DNA from: Spirochaetia bacterium
Lineage (GTDB): Bacteria > Spirochaetota > UBA4802 > UBA5550
Assembly (NCBI GenBank): GCA_009885955.1
Contig: VFJS01000033.1
Coordinates: forward strand, 28,765-92,764
DNA: 64,000 nt
Reading direction: 5' to 3'
Shown: in pieces, positions 25,172-34,368 of the stretch
Layout of the letters: every line of letters begins with the position of its first letter
Numbering within the stretch: position 1 is the stretch's first letter
Position numbers and translations under genes: made by a program
The notes under the pieces: generated by a model
Databases searched by the model: none
Told to the model about the DNA's origin: nothing
The model's input: only the letters and a program-made list of their open reading frames with translations

Positions 25172-25261
25172 GGAAGAAGATAAACAGAATCAGAGATAGA
25201 CAGGAGATTGTGCTGTCTGGAATATTTCAGTTTTGCTAATATGAACAAAGAGGGGGGAGGA

Positions 25262-26317
25262 ATGAAAAAATTATCGATGTGTATTTCATTGGTCATGATG
25301 ATCCATCTAGTGTCTTGGCACGCCGGGTATTGCGAAATTAAAATTCCCGATGAGAAGGACCTGGCAGACAGAAAAAACAGGGGGAAATGCTTCGACGGCG
25401 ACTGCAAGAACGGCCAGGGGACATTCATCCATTCCGAAGACAGCTGGTATTCAGGTGTATGGAAAAACGGAAAATACCATGGCAAAGGACAATTGACGAG
25501 GAACACGGGCCGTAATCCGGATGTGTACGTAGGAGAATTTCAGGATGGAGAATTTCATGGGAAAGGAACATTACTGAGAAGGGATGGGGTTCGGATCGAA
25601 GGTAACTGGGTTAAGGGATATGTTGTAAGGGAGGGGCAACCAATAAAAAAAGAACTTAAACCTGCCTGGGTAAAGGCCAAGGGGGGCCTCCGCATGAGGA
25701 ATAAACCCTCCACGGACGGTGAATTAATAATTGTCATCCCCGAACGGGAAGAAGTAAGAATTAATGAAGAGAGCGGCGATATACTGACTATTTCCGGGTC
25801 TAAAGGCAGATGGACCAGGGTGGAATACGAAGATAAGTCAGGCTGGGTCTTCGGAGGGTTCCTTACCGGTGAACAGCCGGATTACCGGGGTGTTTTCCCG
25901 TTGATGGATGAATTCGCCGGGTTATGGATCAGGCTCGAGTCCAGGGACAATACTTATTTCATCATAAAATCGGCCGGCCGTGAAGAGCCCTATTGCTATC
26001 CGGTGATGGAGATATCCTACAACCACCAGCATTATCCCGATACCCCCATCCTGGTCATCAGCACAATCATGGATTCCTCCCTCTTCTGGATCGATAATGT
26101 CATCAGGACCGATGGGGGGGTCAGGTTCAGGGCGAGGAGCTACAGTTATACAAACAAGAAGCCCGATGGCAAGACGATAAGGATTGATCTTAAATATATT
26201 GACGGGACAAAAAGGGCTAATGTAACCTTTCCAGACGGGCCCTACAGTGAAATGATCTTCATCAGGGGCGCCTTTTCCAGTGAAGTGGAAACCAGGACAC
26301 TGGGGCCTGAGCATTAA
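25262..26317 (+). CDS. Exported MORN-repeat and SH3b-domain protein
   Basis: The ATG at 25262 follows GGGGGAGGA and opens a signal peptide 'MKKLSMCISLVMMIHLVS'; an upstream in-frame start lacks one. The mature protein (about 351 residues in total) has three MORN repeats, 'CKNGQGTFIHSEDSWYSGVW', 'GKYHGKGQL' and 'GEFHGKGTLLRRDG' (about 45-115), then an SH3b domain with 'GGLRMRNKPSTDGELI' and 'GRWTRVEYEDKSGWVFGGFL' (about 135-210), and a C-terminal domain of about 130 residues that I do not recognise. It probably acts at the cell envelope. Confidence 0.8.
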   Translation: MKKLSMCISLVMMIHLVSWHAGYCEIKIPDEKDLADRKNRGKCFDGDCKNGQGTFIHSEDSWYSGVWKNGKYHGKGQLTRNTGRNPDVYVGEFQDGEFHGKGTLLRRDGVRIEGNWVKGYVVREGQPIKKELKPAWVKAKGGLRMRNKPSTDGELIIVIPEREEVRINEESGDILTISGSKGRWTRVEYEDKSGWVFGGFLTGEQPDYRGVFPLMDEFAGLWIRLESRDNTYFIIKSAGREEPYCYPVMEISYNHQHYPDTPILVISTIMDSSLFWIDNVIRTDGGVRFRARSYSYTNKKPDGKTIRIDLKYIDGTKRANVTFPDGPYSEMIFIRGAFSSEVETRTLGPEH

Positions 26318-26343
26318 TACATGGTGAATGATAAAAGCAGAGC

Positions 26344-27189
26344 ATGATCGACGCGCACATTCATCTTTTCCCCGACCGTATGTTCGATGCCATCTGGAAG
26401 TGGTTCGATGATCACGCGTGGACGGTGAAGCACAAGATCTACGCCGATGAAATCATCGACCGCCTCGAGGCCATGGGCGTCACCCATGCCGTGGCGCTCC
26501 CCTATGCTCACAAGCCCGGTATGTCGGTGGAGCTGAACGCCTGGCTGGGAGACCTGGCGCGCCGCAGGCCCATGGTCATTCCCGGCGCAACGGCCCACCC
26601 CCGCGATGCCGATATCCGCGGTATCCTTAAACGCGCCGCGGAAGTACACGGCGCCCGCATCGTCAAGCAGCACTGCCACGTCCTCGGCATAGCGCCCGAT
26701 GACCCGGCCATGTTTCCGATCTACGAAGCCTGCATCAGCCTGGGCCTTCCTCTTGTCCTGCATGCCGGGAACGGGCCGAGGCTTACGGGTTACAACTCAT
26801 CTACAGACGGTGTCTCCGGGGCGGCGCACACCGTCCCTGTCCTTGACCGTTATCCTGAACTGCGCCTCATTGTTCCCCACCTGGGCTGCATGGAGGAGGA
26901 GATATTCTTCGGCCTGCTTGAACGTTTTCCCAACCTCTACCTCGATACAACAATGGTCATGGTTGCATCCATACCGGAATTACAAATAGGCGACCGCAGC
27001 GCGCTTGCCCGTTTCCCCGGACGGATCCTCTACGGTACAGATTTCCCCAACATACCCTACGAGCCCGGAACTGAACGGCTGGCCATAGAAGCACTGGGGC
27101 TCGATCCCGAAGTTTTTGTAGAAATTACGCACAATGCAGCAGCGCGGCTCCTTGGCCTGCCGAAGATTCAAGTGGAAGGGCTGTTTTAG
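26344..27189 (+). CDS. Metal-dependent amidohydrolase (amidohydrolase_2 family)
   Basis: The 281-residue TIM-barrel hydrolase starts 'MIDAHIHLFPDRMFDAIW' with the first metal ligands (HxH at 5 and 7). It then shows 'IVKQHCHVLGIAPDD', the barrel histidine in 'LVLHAGNGPRLTGY', 'LRLIVPHLGCMEEEIFFGLL' and 'RILYGTDFPNIPYEPG' with the catalytic aspartate. Family members are hydrolases or decarboxylases of aromatic and lactone substrates; the substrate here is unknown. The GC content and codon use are higher in G+C than in most neighbours, which might indicate recent acquisition. Confidence 0.85.
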   Translation: MIDAHIHLFPDRMFDAIWKWFDDHAWTVKHKIYADEIIDRLEAMGVTHAVALPYAHKPGMSVELNAWLGDLARRRPMVIPGATAHPRDADIRGILKRAAEVHGARIVKQHCHVLGIAPDDPAMFPIYEACISLGLPLVLHAGNGPRLTGYNSSTDGVSGAAHTVPVLDRYPELRLIVPHLGCMEEEIFFGLLERFPNLYLDTTMVMVASIPELQIGDRSALARFPGRILYGTDFPNIPYEPGTERLAIEALGLDPEVFVEITHNAAARLLGLPKIQVEGLF

Positions 27190-27292
27190 TGTTGCTAATT
27201 AAATTTTAAATAGTTCAGAATTAATTATGAAAGCGGGAAAATATATAAAACAGAAATTACTGTAGAGCCGGGGAATTGGATGTATCCTGTGA

Positions 27293-27664
27293 TCAATAGA
27301 GGTACACTGTCAGGGCCAACTGCATGGCAGAAATTATCAGGACCATCCATAATATAAATTTTGACATGGCAGTGCCGAATTCCTCATTGCCTTTCCTGCG
27401 AAAATATGCGTGTATAAAAAAGGCAAAAATTCCGGCCATGCTTACTATTGCTGAAAAAAGATAACCGGCATTGGTCCCTTTCTGCGTTTCTAAAAGGCCG
27501 ATGAGGATGAGTAGGATCATGGGTATGTGGAGCAAGAGGAACGTATTTATCCCGCCCCTCAGCCTGAAGAGTTTCCACTCCTGCCAGTACCCTGAATCGA
27601 TTTCGTGGGTGAGCAGGAAAACCGAGTTGGCAATATAAAGTATGAGCAGCAGATCGTTCGGCAT
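27293..27664 (-). CDS. Small integral membrane protein (DUF6713-like)
   Basis: The 123 residues contain four hydrophobic helices (about 3-18, 42-60, 68-86, 101-122) and the conserved-looking stretch 'LTHEIDSGYWQEWKLFRLRG' after the first helix. This HEIDxxYWxEWxLF pattern is that of the DUF6713 membrane family, whose function is unknown. It is a single gene facing the amidohydrolase gene tail to tail. Confidence 0.75.
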   Translation of the reverse strand: MPNDLLLILYIANSVFLLTHEIDSGYWQEWKLFRLRGGINTFLLLHIPMILLILIGLLETQKGTNAGYLFSAIVSMAGIFAFFIHAYFRRKGNEEFGTAMSKFILWMVLIISAMQLALTVYLY

Positions 27665-27744
27665 GGTTATATCCCCCTTCAGTCCTTTTACATGTTTTTC
27701 TAAACCCTATATACGGTACTACAAAAAAGCAAGAAAAAATTTTT

Positions 27745-27938
27745 CCCGGAATAGGGAGAGGGGTGGTAGTTTTTTTTATAATTAATTAAAACATATAATT
27801 TAACGACCATATATGGTTATGTAAAGGAAACAAATTGAAATTTTTAAATATTAAAATGATGTTTATTAAAAATATCAAAGACATCTATCAAAACCCTCGC
27901 CCTGCTGGGAGAGGGTGCGCAGAGCGCGGGTGAGGGCA
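27745..27938. repeat. Disrupted copy of the CCCTCACCCC-type repeat
   Basis: One arm (CCCGGAATAGGGAGAGGGG, 27746-27764) and the other arm (CCCTCGCCCTGCTGGGAGAG, with GGGTGAGGGCA ending at 27938) match the repeats at 8153 and 8936, but 125 bp of AT-rich DNA separates them. It is the only recognisable content of the gene-free stretch 27665-28081. Confidence 0.75.
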
Positions 27939-28081
27939 TTCGATTTATAAGATCGAAAATATATTGTTTCCCGACATTCAGGAAAGAGACTTATTTGATT
28001 ACATTAACAGGAAAGTCCATGATAAAGGATTTAAGTATTAATAAAAAATATGTATGATTAGTAACGGGGGATTGAAGTATA

Positions 28082-28112
28082 AACAGAATCCTTTGTATTA
28101 AAGGATTCTGTT
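28082..28112 (-). terminator. Hairpin after the small lipoprotein gene (possible terminator)
   Basis: Positions 28082-28094 (AACAGAATCCTTT) pair perfectly with 28100-28112 around a 5-nt loop. It lies 15 bp past the stop codon of the minus-strand lipoprotein gene. No T-tract follows on that strand, so termination is uncertain and transcript end protection is equally possible. Confidence 0.45.
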
Positions 28113-28126
28113 AACTCTGGCGCGAA

Positions 28127-28519
28127 TTACATTTTCAATGCTTTCATTACGTCAGCATCTTTCTCGTATTTTTTCATTACAGCCATTGTGACTGTTCCGG
28201 ATTTTTTCGCAACTTCCATGAGTTTTTCGTAAAGTGGTTTCAGTTCAGCAGGAACTTCCTTCTGGTTTTTCAGTTCGGGAAATTTTGCGCTGAGTTCGTC
28301 GCCTTTTTTCTTTGATTCGATTGACATGTCTTTGATTTTTGTTAATACAGCAGCTACTTCTTTGCCTGTTTTAGCTTTTTCAAGAGCGTCTATCTGAGTT
28401 TCGAAAGCTTTTGTAGAATCATTCAGAAATTTTTTAACATCTGAATAATCCTTCGGTTTGCTGCAGCCAACAGCAACGAGCAGAACCATTGTGAAAACGG
28501 CTACAAATTGTTTAATCAT
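28127..28519 (-). CDS. Small helical lipoprotein of unknown function
   Basis: The 130-residue protein has a signal peptide with lipobox 'LLVAVGCSKPKDY' (C19). The mature part is almost wholly charged amphipathic helix (rich in Lys, Glu, Asp and Ala), probably a helical bundle: segments about 25-50, 55-85 and 95-128. No family is recognised. The ATG follows AAGGAG. It stands alone between the adenylate cyclase-like gene and a gene-free stretch. Confidence 0.75.
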   Translation of the reverse strand: MIKQFVAVFTMVLLVAVGCSKPKDYSDVKKFLNDSTKAFETQIDALEKAKTGKEVAAVLTKIKDMSIESKKKGDELSAKFPELKNQKEVPAELKPLYEKLMEVAKKSGTVTMAVMKKYEKDADVMKALKM

Positions 28520-28623
28520 TAAAATCTCCTTGTTTTTTTAAATATCTGGGCATTAAATTTAACTGATGATCAAATGTCAATAATAAAATAAGTATTTTAT
28601 TATTATGAAATTTTTTTTAAATT

Positions 28624-31407
28624 TTATGAAATTTTAAGGCCTCTCTCGACCATCATTTCGAACCTGTTTTTTTCTGAAAATGCCAGGGATGTGTAATTCT
28701 GATACATGGGCAGGCCGGCGTTCATGAGGCTGATGTCTGTAACATGATAGGAATATCCCTTTGTGTTTTCCATAAGCACCTTGAGTTCTGCCGATATGGT
28801 GTTTATTTCATTCCTGCTGAAAATTTCTGAAAAAGTTCCATCGGGCAGCGTGAACTTGTATCCGAAGTCACCGCTGTCCATGAGGTTCAGGCTGAGCTTG
28901 AATTGGGGAATATTCGTCTTGAGGTTGTGAAGGTTCAGGTCGAGCTGGGGGTTCAGCTCTTTGAGGGTAGCGCTGAAGTTTATGTCCCTGTCGAGTTTGT
29001 ATATCTTTACTTTCTGCTTATCTTCTGCCAGAGCGGATTTTGGATTTATTTCCAGAATGGCATTCGCAGCGTTTTCCGCGAACATGTAGAGCCTGGTGAG
29101 ATAACCGGTGAAATCCTCCCCCTTTTTTCTGAAAAAGATCAGGGAGCCCCTTTCATCCATCACAAAGAAAGTGCAGTATTTTTTTTCAGACTGGAAATAT
29201 ATCTGTATGGCCTTTCCGCTGTAGCTTTCCAGAATCTTGCCGATGTACCTGAGCTCCGGCACCGTGGGGTCAACCATTATCTTATTCTCAATCCCCCTGT
29301 TGTATGCCAGGGAGTAGAGCATCTTCAGCTCTGTATCGCAGGGGCTCTCCTGGACAAACTGTTCCTGGCCGCCCTTCTTCATGGAATAGATGAAATACCT
29401 GTTTCCGAACATGGTGATATATTTTTTTTTCGCCGTTGACGGGTCCTCCACAAAGAAGGAGTAGATATGTTTTGTAAAGATGGTAAGCCTTTTGAATTCC
29501 TTTTTTCCGTGATATGGATAGGATGATGTCATGCGGAGCGCAGTGTCATAATTGAGCCTGGTCATGAGCCCGCTGTTTATAATCCGTGTCATGATCTGTG
29601 TCAGGTCAGCCTCATTTTTGAAAATTTCAAACCTGGTTTCGCCCCAGCTATTGTGGTAGAGCAATACCATCTGCTCCATCGTTTCTGAATATTTTGTCAG
29701 GGGGTTGATGATGATATAGCTGATGATGGGAAAGGCGTTCTTCAGAAAATAGCCGTGTTTCAGCGAGACCCTTTTGAACGTGAAGTGTATTGAGAGTTCG
29801 TTGATGAGTTCCTTGATAAAATTGGGATCGAGCATGTGCAGCCCGGCATCAATATCCATCCTGGTGAAATCCTTTTTGTAGAGGCCGTTCAGCGCGATCC
29901 ATACAATGATGTTAAAGATATTTTTGCTTTTCTGGATAATAATTTTTTCAACATACTCTTTTACTATATACCGTTTGCTCAAGATCCAGAACTCGCCCTT
30001 GTCCCTGTCTCTTACGAATTCCAGTTTTAGAATTTTTCCCGGAGACGCGTTTCGAAAAGAGAGGGTGTTGTCTATCTTATTCTCCGCTGGCATGAAATGG
30101 GAGTATATTTTGGAGGAAATCCCCTGCAGCGTCTCTTTCTGTATATTCTGGATGATTTTACTCGATTCAAGGTTGCTGAGAATCTGTTTGTATCCCTTGA
30201 GGATATATTTTTTTGTGTTCGTCATCAGCCGGCTCAGGGCATCGATATCCCACTCCTCGAACCCGTCAACATGCTTTATTATAGCTTCATTCCAGCCCCA
30301 TTTTTTTATCAGCTCGCGCATAACCTCGGTTTTCCCGGATTTGTCCTCGGCAGATGCCGTTGAGAGCCTGGGGTTCACCTTCAGGTAAAAGCATGTCTTG
30401 ATGATGTTAATGGATGTTGGGTCGTTTATCATCGAAGTGTAGTGGTCAAAGACCTCCTGGAACATGATGTAATAGGCATCAACGTTCTTAATATCCAGCT
30501 TCCCCTCGTGGACATTTTTTTTGATAAGGCTGCTCAAAAACTGGCTCTCGTCGCCTCCTGAGAGATACTTTTCAAGCAGGCCCAGCTTAATGATCGATTT
30601 AAAGGGGTTGCCTATGGATTTCAGGATCTGGAAAAGCGCCGATATGAAGAAATCCTCCTTTTTTATTGTAGAAAGGTTTCCCAGGTCTATAAAGTTCGTC
30701 CACAGTTGGGAATCCATGGCTGTTTTTATCCACTGGCCGTAGATATTGTCTGTGCAGTTGGCCGGCACTGCCCACCAGAAGGGAATTTTCCCGGAAATCA
30801 CTATGGAGCTGCGCAGGAATTCATCCTTTAAAAGCTGCCCCAGGGATGTCCCGGAAATACCGTACTCTTCGTCCTCATCGAATATATTTTTTTTCACCTT
30901 TTGTATGTCATTGATGAAGAAATGGACTTCCATGTTATGCGTCTCGGCTACCCAGGTCTCAATCAGCTTGCATTTTCTGTCAAAGAGCCTTAATGCCTCC
31001 CTGTCCAGTTTGTCCTCGTGTATGCAGACCCAGAAGTCATAATCCGATTCACTGGTAAAGGCGATTGTGCCGCCGCTTCCCATGAGGGCGAACATTTCGA
31101 TAAAAGGGGCGATTTTTTTTTCTGACGGCATTATGAATGCCGGATGTTTGGACCTGAGATAGGGGAGCAGGTTGTTTGTGGCCTTGTACCCGTATATACC
31201 CGCGGGCATTAATGCCGACTGAATATATCCCGGAAAATCGGGCTGGTTTATATGAAGGAGAAGCGGTATATAATCAAAAATGGTTACCTTATTGGGATCT
31301 GCTATAGACTTGTAGAGAGTGGCGAGCTTGTGCTCGTTATATTTTTCAAAAACGGCCTTATATCCTGAAATGGAGTTTAATATTTCCTGTTTCTGTTCAT
31401 TGCCCAT
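28624..31407 (-). CDS. Class I adenylate cyclase-like protein
   Basis: The 927-residue protein has a nucleotidyltransferase-like N-terminal region: 'FALMGSGGTIAFTSESDYDF' (about 106-125) followed by WVC matches the GSxxSIxQxxxSDxDxWVC hallmark of class I (CyaA-type) adenylate cyclases, with D122 and D124 as the expected metal-binding pair. 'MEVHFFINDIQKVKKNIFDE' also fits the catalytic domain. The large C-terminal two thirds is not clearly related to the enterobacterial regulatory domain and I do not recognise it. It lies 59 bp after an HD-GYP-type gene in the same orientation, suggesting joint cyclic-nucleotide signalling. Activity is inferred. Confidence 0.75.
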   Translation of the reverse strand: MGNEQKQEILNSISGYKAVFEKYNEHKLATLYKSIADPNKVTIFDYIPLLLHINQPDFPGYIQSALMPAGIYGYKATNNLLPYLRSKHPAFIMPSEKKIAPFIEMFALMGSGGTIAFTSESDYDFWVCIHEDKLDREALRLFDRKCKLIETWVAETHNMEVHFFINDIQKVKKNIFDEDEEYGISGTSLGQLLKDEFLRSSIVISGKIPFWWAVPANCTDNIYGQWIKTAMDSQLWTNFIDLGNLSTIKKEDFFISALFQILKSIGNPFKSIIKLGLLEKYLSGGDESQFLSSLIKKNVHEGKLDIKNVDAYYIMFQEVFDHYTSMINDPTSINIIKTCFYLKVNPRLSTASAEDKSGKTEVMRELIKKWGWNEAIIKHVDGFEEWDIDALSRLMTNTKKYILKGYKQILSNLESSKIIQNIQKETLQGISSKIYSHFMPAENKIDNTLSFRNASPGKILKLEFVRDRDKGEFWILSKRYIVKEYVEKIIIQKSKNIFNIIVWIALNGLYKKDFTRMDIDAGLHMLDPNFIKELINELSIHFTFKRVSLKHGYFLKNAFPIISYIIINPLTKYSETMEQMVLLYHNSWGETRFEIFKNEADLTQIMTRIINSGLMTRLNYDTALRMTSSYPYHGKKEFKRLTIFTKHIYSFFVEDPSTAKKKYITMFGNRYFIYSMKKGGQEQFVQESPCDTELKMLYSLAYNRGIENKIMVDPTVPELRYIGKILESYSGKAIQIYFQSEKKYCTFFVMDERGSLIFFRKKGEDFTGYLTRLYMFAENAANAILEINPKSALAEDKQKVKIYKLDRDINFSATLKELNPQLDLNLHNLKTNIPQFKLSLNLMDSGDFGYKFTLPDGTFSEIFSRNEINTISAELKVLMENTKGYSYHVTDISLMNAGLPMYQNYTSLAFSEKNRFEMMVERGLKIS

Positions 31408-31466
31408 ATAATTTTATTTAATCTGTCCTTTGACCGGAATAATTGTACTGCAGCGAATCCTTCATG

Positions 31467-32717
31467 TTATTCACCTGCCTTGACCGGCCCGGTTTTATCA
31501 TACACGTTAGAAATAAAATTGTTATAATCCTTCAGCATGTCGATGATGATGGGACGCTTCAGAGTCTCGAGCTTGTGATTTTTCAGTATTTTTACCTTGG
31601 GGTTCAATGGAAAGAGCTTGTTCATTTCTTCGATAATTCCGATTTCCCCAGTATTCATCCTTACAAGATCCCCCTTCACAATGAAGTAGCTCCCGTTGTT
31701 TACTATGTATCCAAGCGCCTTTACGAACTCCTTGAAGTCCCTGATGAGAAAGGAGTGGACTTTTTTGTACGGAGCAAAAACGAGATTGAGCATCTTCCTC
31801 AGAGCGTCCCTGCTTGATAGAGGCTTTACCCCGGGTTTGTTCTGGACCATGAGGATATATTCGTTGCACAGTGCAAAGAGCCGTATCTCCCTGGGGGTCT
31901 GGTTTTCATACTGGTCCAGGTCAAAGCCGAAGGGAAAGCCTTCCCCGTCGGTTCTTTCGTGGTGCAGAAGTATTATCCTTTTTTCTATGTCGTGCATATG
32001 GGGGTTGGTCTCTATCAGCTTGTAGCCCACGTGGGGGTGATATTTAATCAGGTCGAACTCCTCGTCGTTCAGCGAGGCCTTGTTGACTATATCTTTAGAA
32101 ATTGGCGCCTTTCCCATGTCATGGAACAGGCCGCCGAGCCCCATGGCCAGGCGAATCTCCTTTTTGAATTCGAGCCGTGATCCCAGGATGGCGCTTAATA
32201 TGGAAACATTCGCTGAATGGACATACGTGTAGTCGTCCAGTTCCTTGAGCTTTGTAATGGGATTGAACACGCCGTCGGAATTTTTTTCAACCGAGGCCAT
32301 AAGCTTATCCACCTGGGCGCGGGACTCTTCAATCCTGACTTTTGAAACACTGGCTCCCGGGGAGAAGTTGTAGATATCCCGTATGTGATCCATGAAATCT
32401 TTTACATTTTGAACAGTCTCCATGGCAAGGGCTTCATCCACAATGCTTTTCCCGGTGTTCAGCCCTGCCACATTCTCCCCGTCAGTCTCCTGGGCTTTTG
32501 TCGGGTCGTAGTAAAGCCTCTCGATGTTGCTGTTTCTCAGGTGGTTCAGCAGGGATTCGGAAATCGGGACATGGGCCTCAAGAATCAGGTTTCCGAATTC
32601 GTCAAAAAGATTATAGGAATACTGGTAGTCCTGTTTCATGGTCCTGACAAGGACCTCCACATTCCGGGAGCTCTCATCTATTTTTACTTTATTTTTATCT
32701 TTGTCGATTGATGCCAT
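31467..32717 (-). CDS. HD-GYP-type phosphodiesterase-like protein
   Basis: The 416-residue protein has an N-terminal region of about 140 residues found in other HD-GYP proteins, then the HD domain: 'YVHSANVSILSAILG', the metal-site 'GGLFHDMGKAPISKDI' (HD at 199-200), 'YHPHVGYKLIETNPH' and 'LLHHERTDGEGFPFG' (about 251-265). The GYP motif is GFP here, a mild change seen in functional members. The family hydrolyses cyclic di-GMP or cGAMP. About 100 C-terminal residues follow the domain, including a short beta-rich part. Confidence 0.85.
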   Translation of the reverse strand: MASIDKDKNKVKIDESSRNVEVLVRTMKQDYQYSYNLFDEFGNLILEAHVPISESLLNHLRNSNIERLYYDPTKAQETDGENVAGLNTGKSIVDEALAMETVQNVKDFMDHIRDIYNFSPGASVSKVRIEESRAQVDKLMASVEKNSDGVFNPITKLKELDDYTYVHSANVSILSAILGSRLEFKKEIRLAMGLGGLFHDMGKAPISKDIVNKASLNDEEFDLIKYHPHVGYKLIETNPHMHDIEKRIILLHHERTDGEGFPFGFDLDQYENQTPREIRLFALCNEYILMVQNKPGVKPLSSRDALRKMLNLVFAPYKKVHSFLIRDFKEFVKALGYIVNNGSYFIVKGDLVRMNTGEIGIIEEMNKLFPLNPKVKILKNHKLETLKRPIIIDMLKDYNNFISNVYDKTGPVKAGE

Positions 32718-32917
32718 GGCTAAAATAGAAATCTCACTTTTTAATTATTCGGGTTTTCCTTAAATATTGAACCGAAAATGTTTATAAAAATTTTTATGAT
32801 ATCTGCAGAACCTTCCGTAAAGTTGATTTTAATTATGCAGAATAAAAATCAACCATTATTCATTCAAATTATTCTATTTATTATACAATTCATTCTGCGG
32901 CAATATGCCACCGTCAT

Positions 32918-33329
32918 CGGGGATTTTCCTAATAAGAATGGAAGAAATGGAGATAGGGGGATGATAAAGAGAGATTATGGGGATAATAAATTAACATAAT
33001 TTTCATCTTATCTCCCTATCACATTTTCTTATCACCCTATCTCCAATATATTAGACTTAAAAAAGATTATATGAATTGACCTATTTTACCTGAAAGAATG
33101 TAAGAAATGGAGATAAGGGGATGAGAAAAAGAGATTATGGGGATAATAAATTAACATAATTTTCATCTTATCTCCCTATCACATTTTCTTATCCCCCTAT
33201 CTCCAATATCTTAGACTTAAAAAAGATTATATGAATTGACCTGTTTTACCTGAAAGAATGTAAGAAATGGAGATAAGGGGATGAGAAAGAGAGATTATGG
33301 GGATAATAAATTAACATAATTTTCATCTG
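32918..33329. repeat. Tandem 160-bp palindromic repeat, GGAGATAGGGG family
   Basis: AAGAAATGGAGATA recurs at 32942, 33102 and 33262, an exact 160-bp period, for about 2.5 copies. Each unit holds GGAGATAAGGGGATGAG near one end and CCCCCTATCTCC near the other, so each unit is itself palindromic. Copies differ at few positions, which suggests recent duplication. The 740-bp gene-free stretch 32718-33458 holds nothing else that I can name. Confidence 0.9.
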
Positions 33330-33458
33330 TCAGACAGGGCCATGCTGCTGATTGTATTAATCAGAGGTTTTTTAAAAAACTGTTTGCAAAAAAAATGACA
33401 TTTAATATTATTTCAGGCTTCCTGAAATACAAATTGGCATTAATAAAGGTGAACGATA

Positions 33459-34256
33459 ATGAGCAGACTTAAAATAATAAATATTGAAGCAACAACACTT
33501 CCCGATGCATGGTTTCAAACCGTGTACCGGTGCATTGAAGCCGGGAGGGACTTCATCATAGACAGGGGCTCCTATGAAGGTGAAAAGAGGCTTGAATTCG
33601 ACTTTATCACCATACACATACGGAAGCCCGGGGAGACGCCGCTCCTTCCCCAGATACCCTCACAGTACAACCTTCCCAATCCAGTTGATGATGATTATCT
33701 CACGGGGTATGTGCCATACCTCATGACAGGCGAGATGAAAAAGGGGGAAAGCTACACCTACGGCCAGAGGATATGCAGGTACCTCCTGGACAGCAGTTTC
33801 AAAAAGCTCGATGACGACATACACATCACCGATAAGGGGCTCTGGGATAATGACAGGGTGATAGGGCTCGATGGAACTGAGAAGTTCGTTAACCAGATGG
33901 AGCTCGTCATATGGACCTACAGGAACATGGGCCACCGGAACAACCAGATGATTATGCAGGTGGGCCAGCCGTCGGACGTGCTTCTGAAAGACCCGCCGTG
34001 CCTCAGGCACATCGACACACGCATCCAGGACGGGAAGCTCCATTTTTTCCCCTACTTCCGGAGCTGGGACCTCTGGGGAGGGTTCCCCGCAAATCTCGCG
34101 GCAATCCAGATGATGAAGGAGTACATGGCCGCGGAGATCGGAGTGGAGGACGGGGAGATCATTGCCTCGAGCAAGGGGCTCCACCTCTACAACTATGTCT
34201 GGGAGTTGGCCGAGTGCATCAGGGGCCGGACTATGGATGAGTTCAGGATGGGTTAG
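33459..34256 (+). CDS. thyA: Thymidylate synthase, archaeal-like
   Basis: The 265-residue protein has the thymidylate synthase fold signature: the nucleophile in 'DPPCLRHIDTRIQDGKLHFF' and then 'PYFRSWDLWGGFPANLAAIQ', and the C-terminal 'SKGLHLYNYVWELAE' where the family has a GDxHxY motif. The sequence style and short length fit the divergent archaeal-type ThyA more than bacterial ThyA. It would methylate dUMP using methylenetetrahydrofolate. The alternative is a related pyrimidine hydroxymethylase. A weak ribosome site (AAAGGTG) lies ahead of the ATG. It stands alone between repeats. Confidence 0.75.
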   Translation: MSRLKIINIEATTLPDAWFQTVYRCIEAGRDFIIDRGSYEGEKRLEFDFITIHIRKPGETPLLPQIPSQYNLPNPVDDDYLTGYVPYLMTGEMKKGESYTYGQRICRYLLDSSFKKLDDDIHITDKGLWDNDRVIGLDGTEKFVNQMELVIWTYRNMGHRNNQMIMQVGQPSDVLLKDPPCLRHIDTRIQDGKLHFFPYFRSWDLWGGFPANLAAIQMMKEYMAAEIGVEDGEIIASSKGLHLYNYVWELAECIRGRTMDEFRMG

Positions 34257-34280
34257 GATGGCTGCTGGATTTTACCTGGT

Positions 34281-34368
34281 GTCCAAAAAGAAAAAATAAG
34301 ATTTGCCACAGAGGCACTGAGACACAGAGGAGTATTAATAAATTATGCTCTGTGCCTCTGCGTCTTTT
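34281..34368. repeat. Palindromic repeat, GCCACAGAGGC family, copy 3
   Basis: The left arm (GTCCAAAAAGAAAAAATAAG, then ATTTGCCACAGAGGCACTGA) shares even its A-rich lead with copy 2 at 22743. The right arm is CTCTGTGCCTCTGCG. It ends at the stop codon of the minus-strand gene that follows. Confidence 0.8.

Noticed and set aside
32918..33329. Possible CRISPR array
   Set aside because: The period is 160 bp with whole units repeated and no unique spacers; it is a tandem duplication of a palindromic repeat. No cas genes are in the window.
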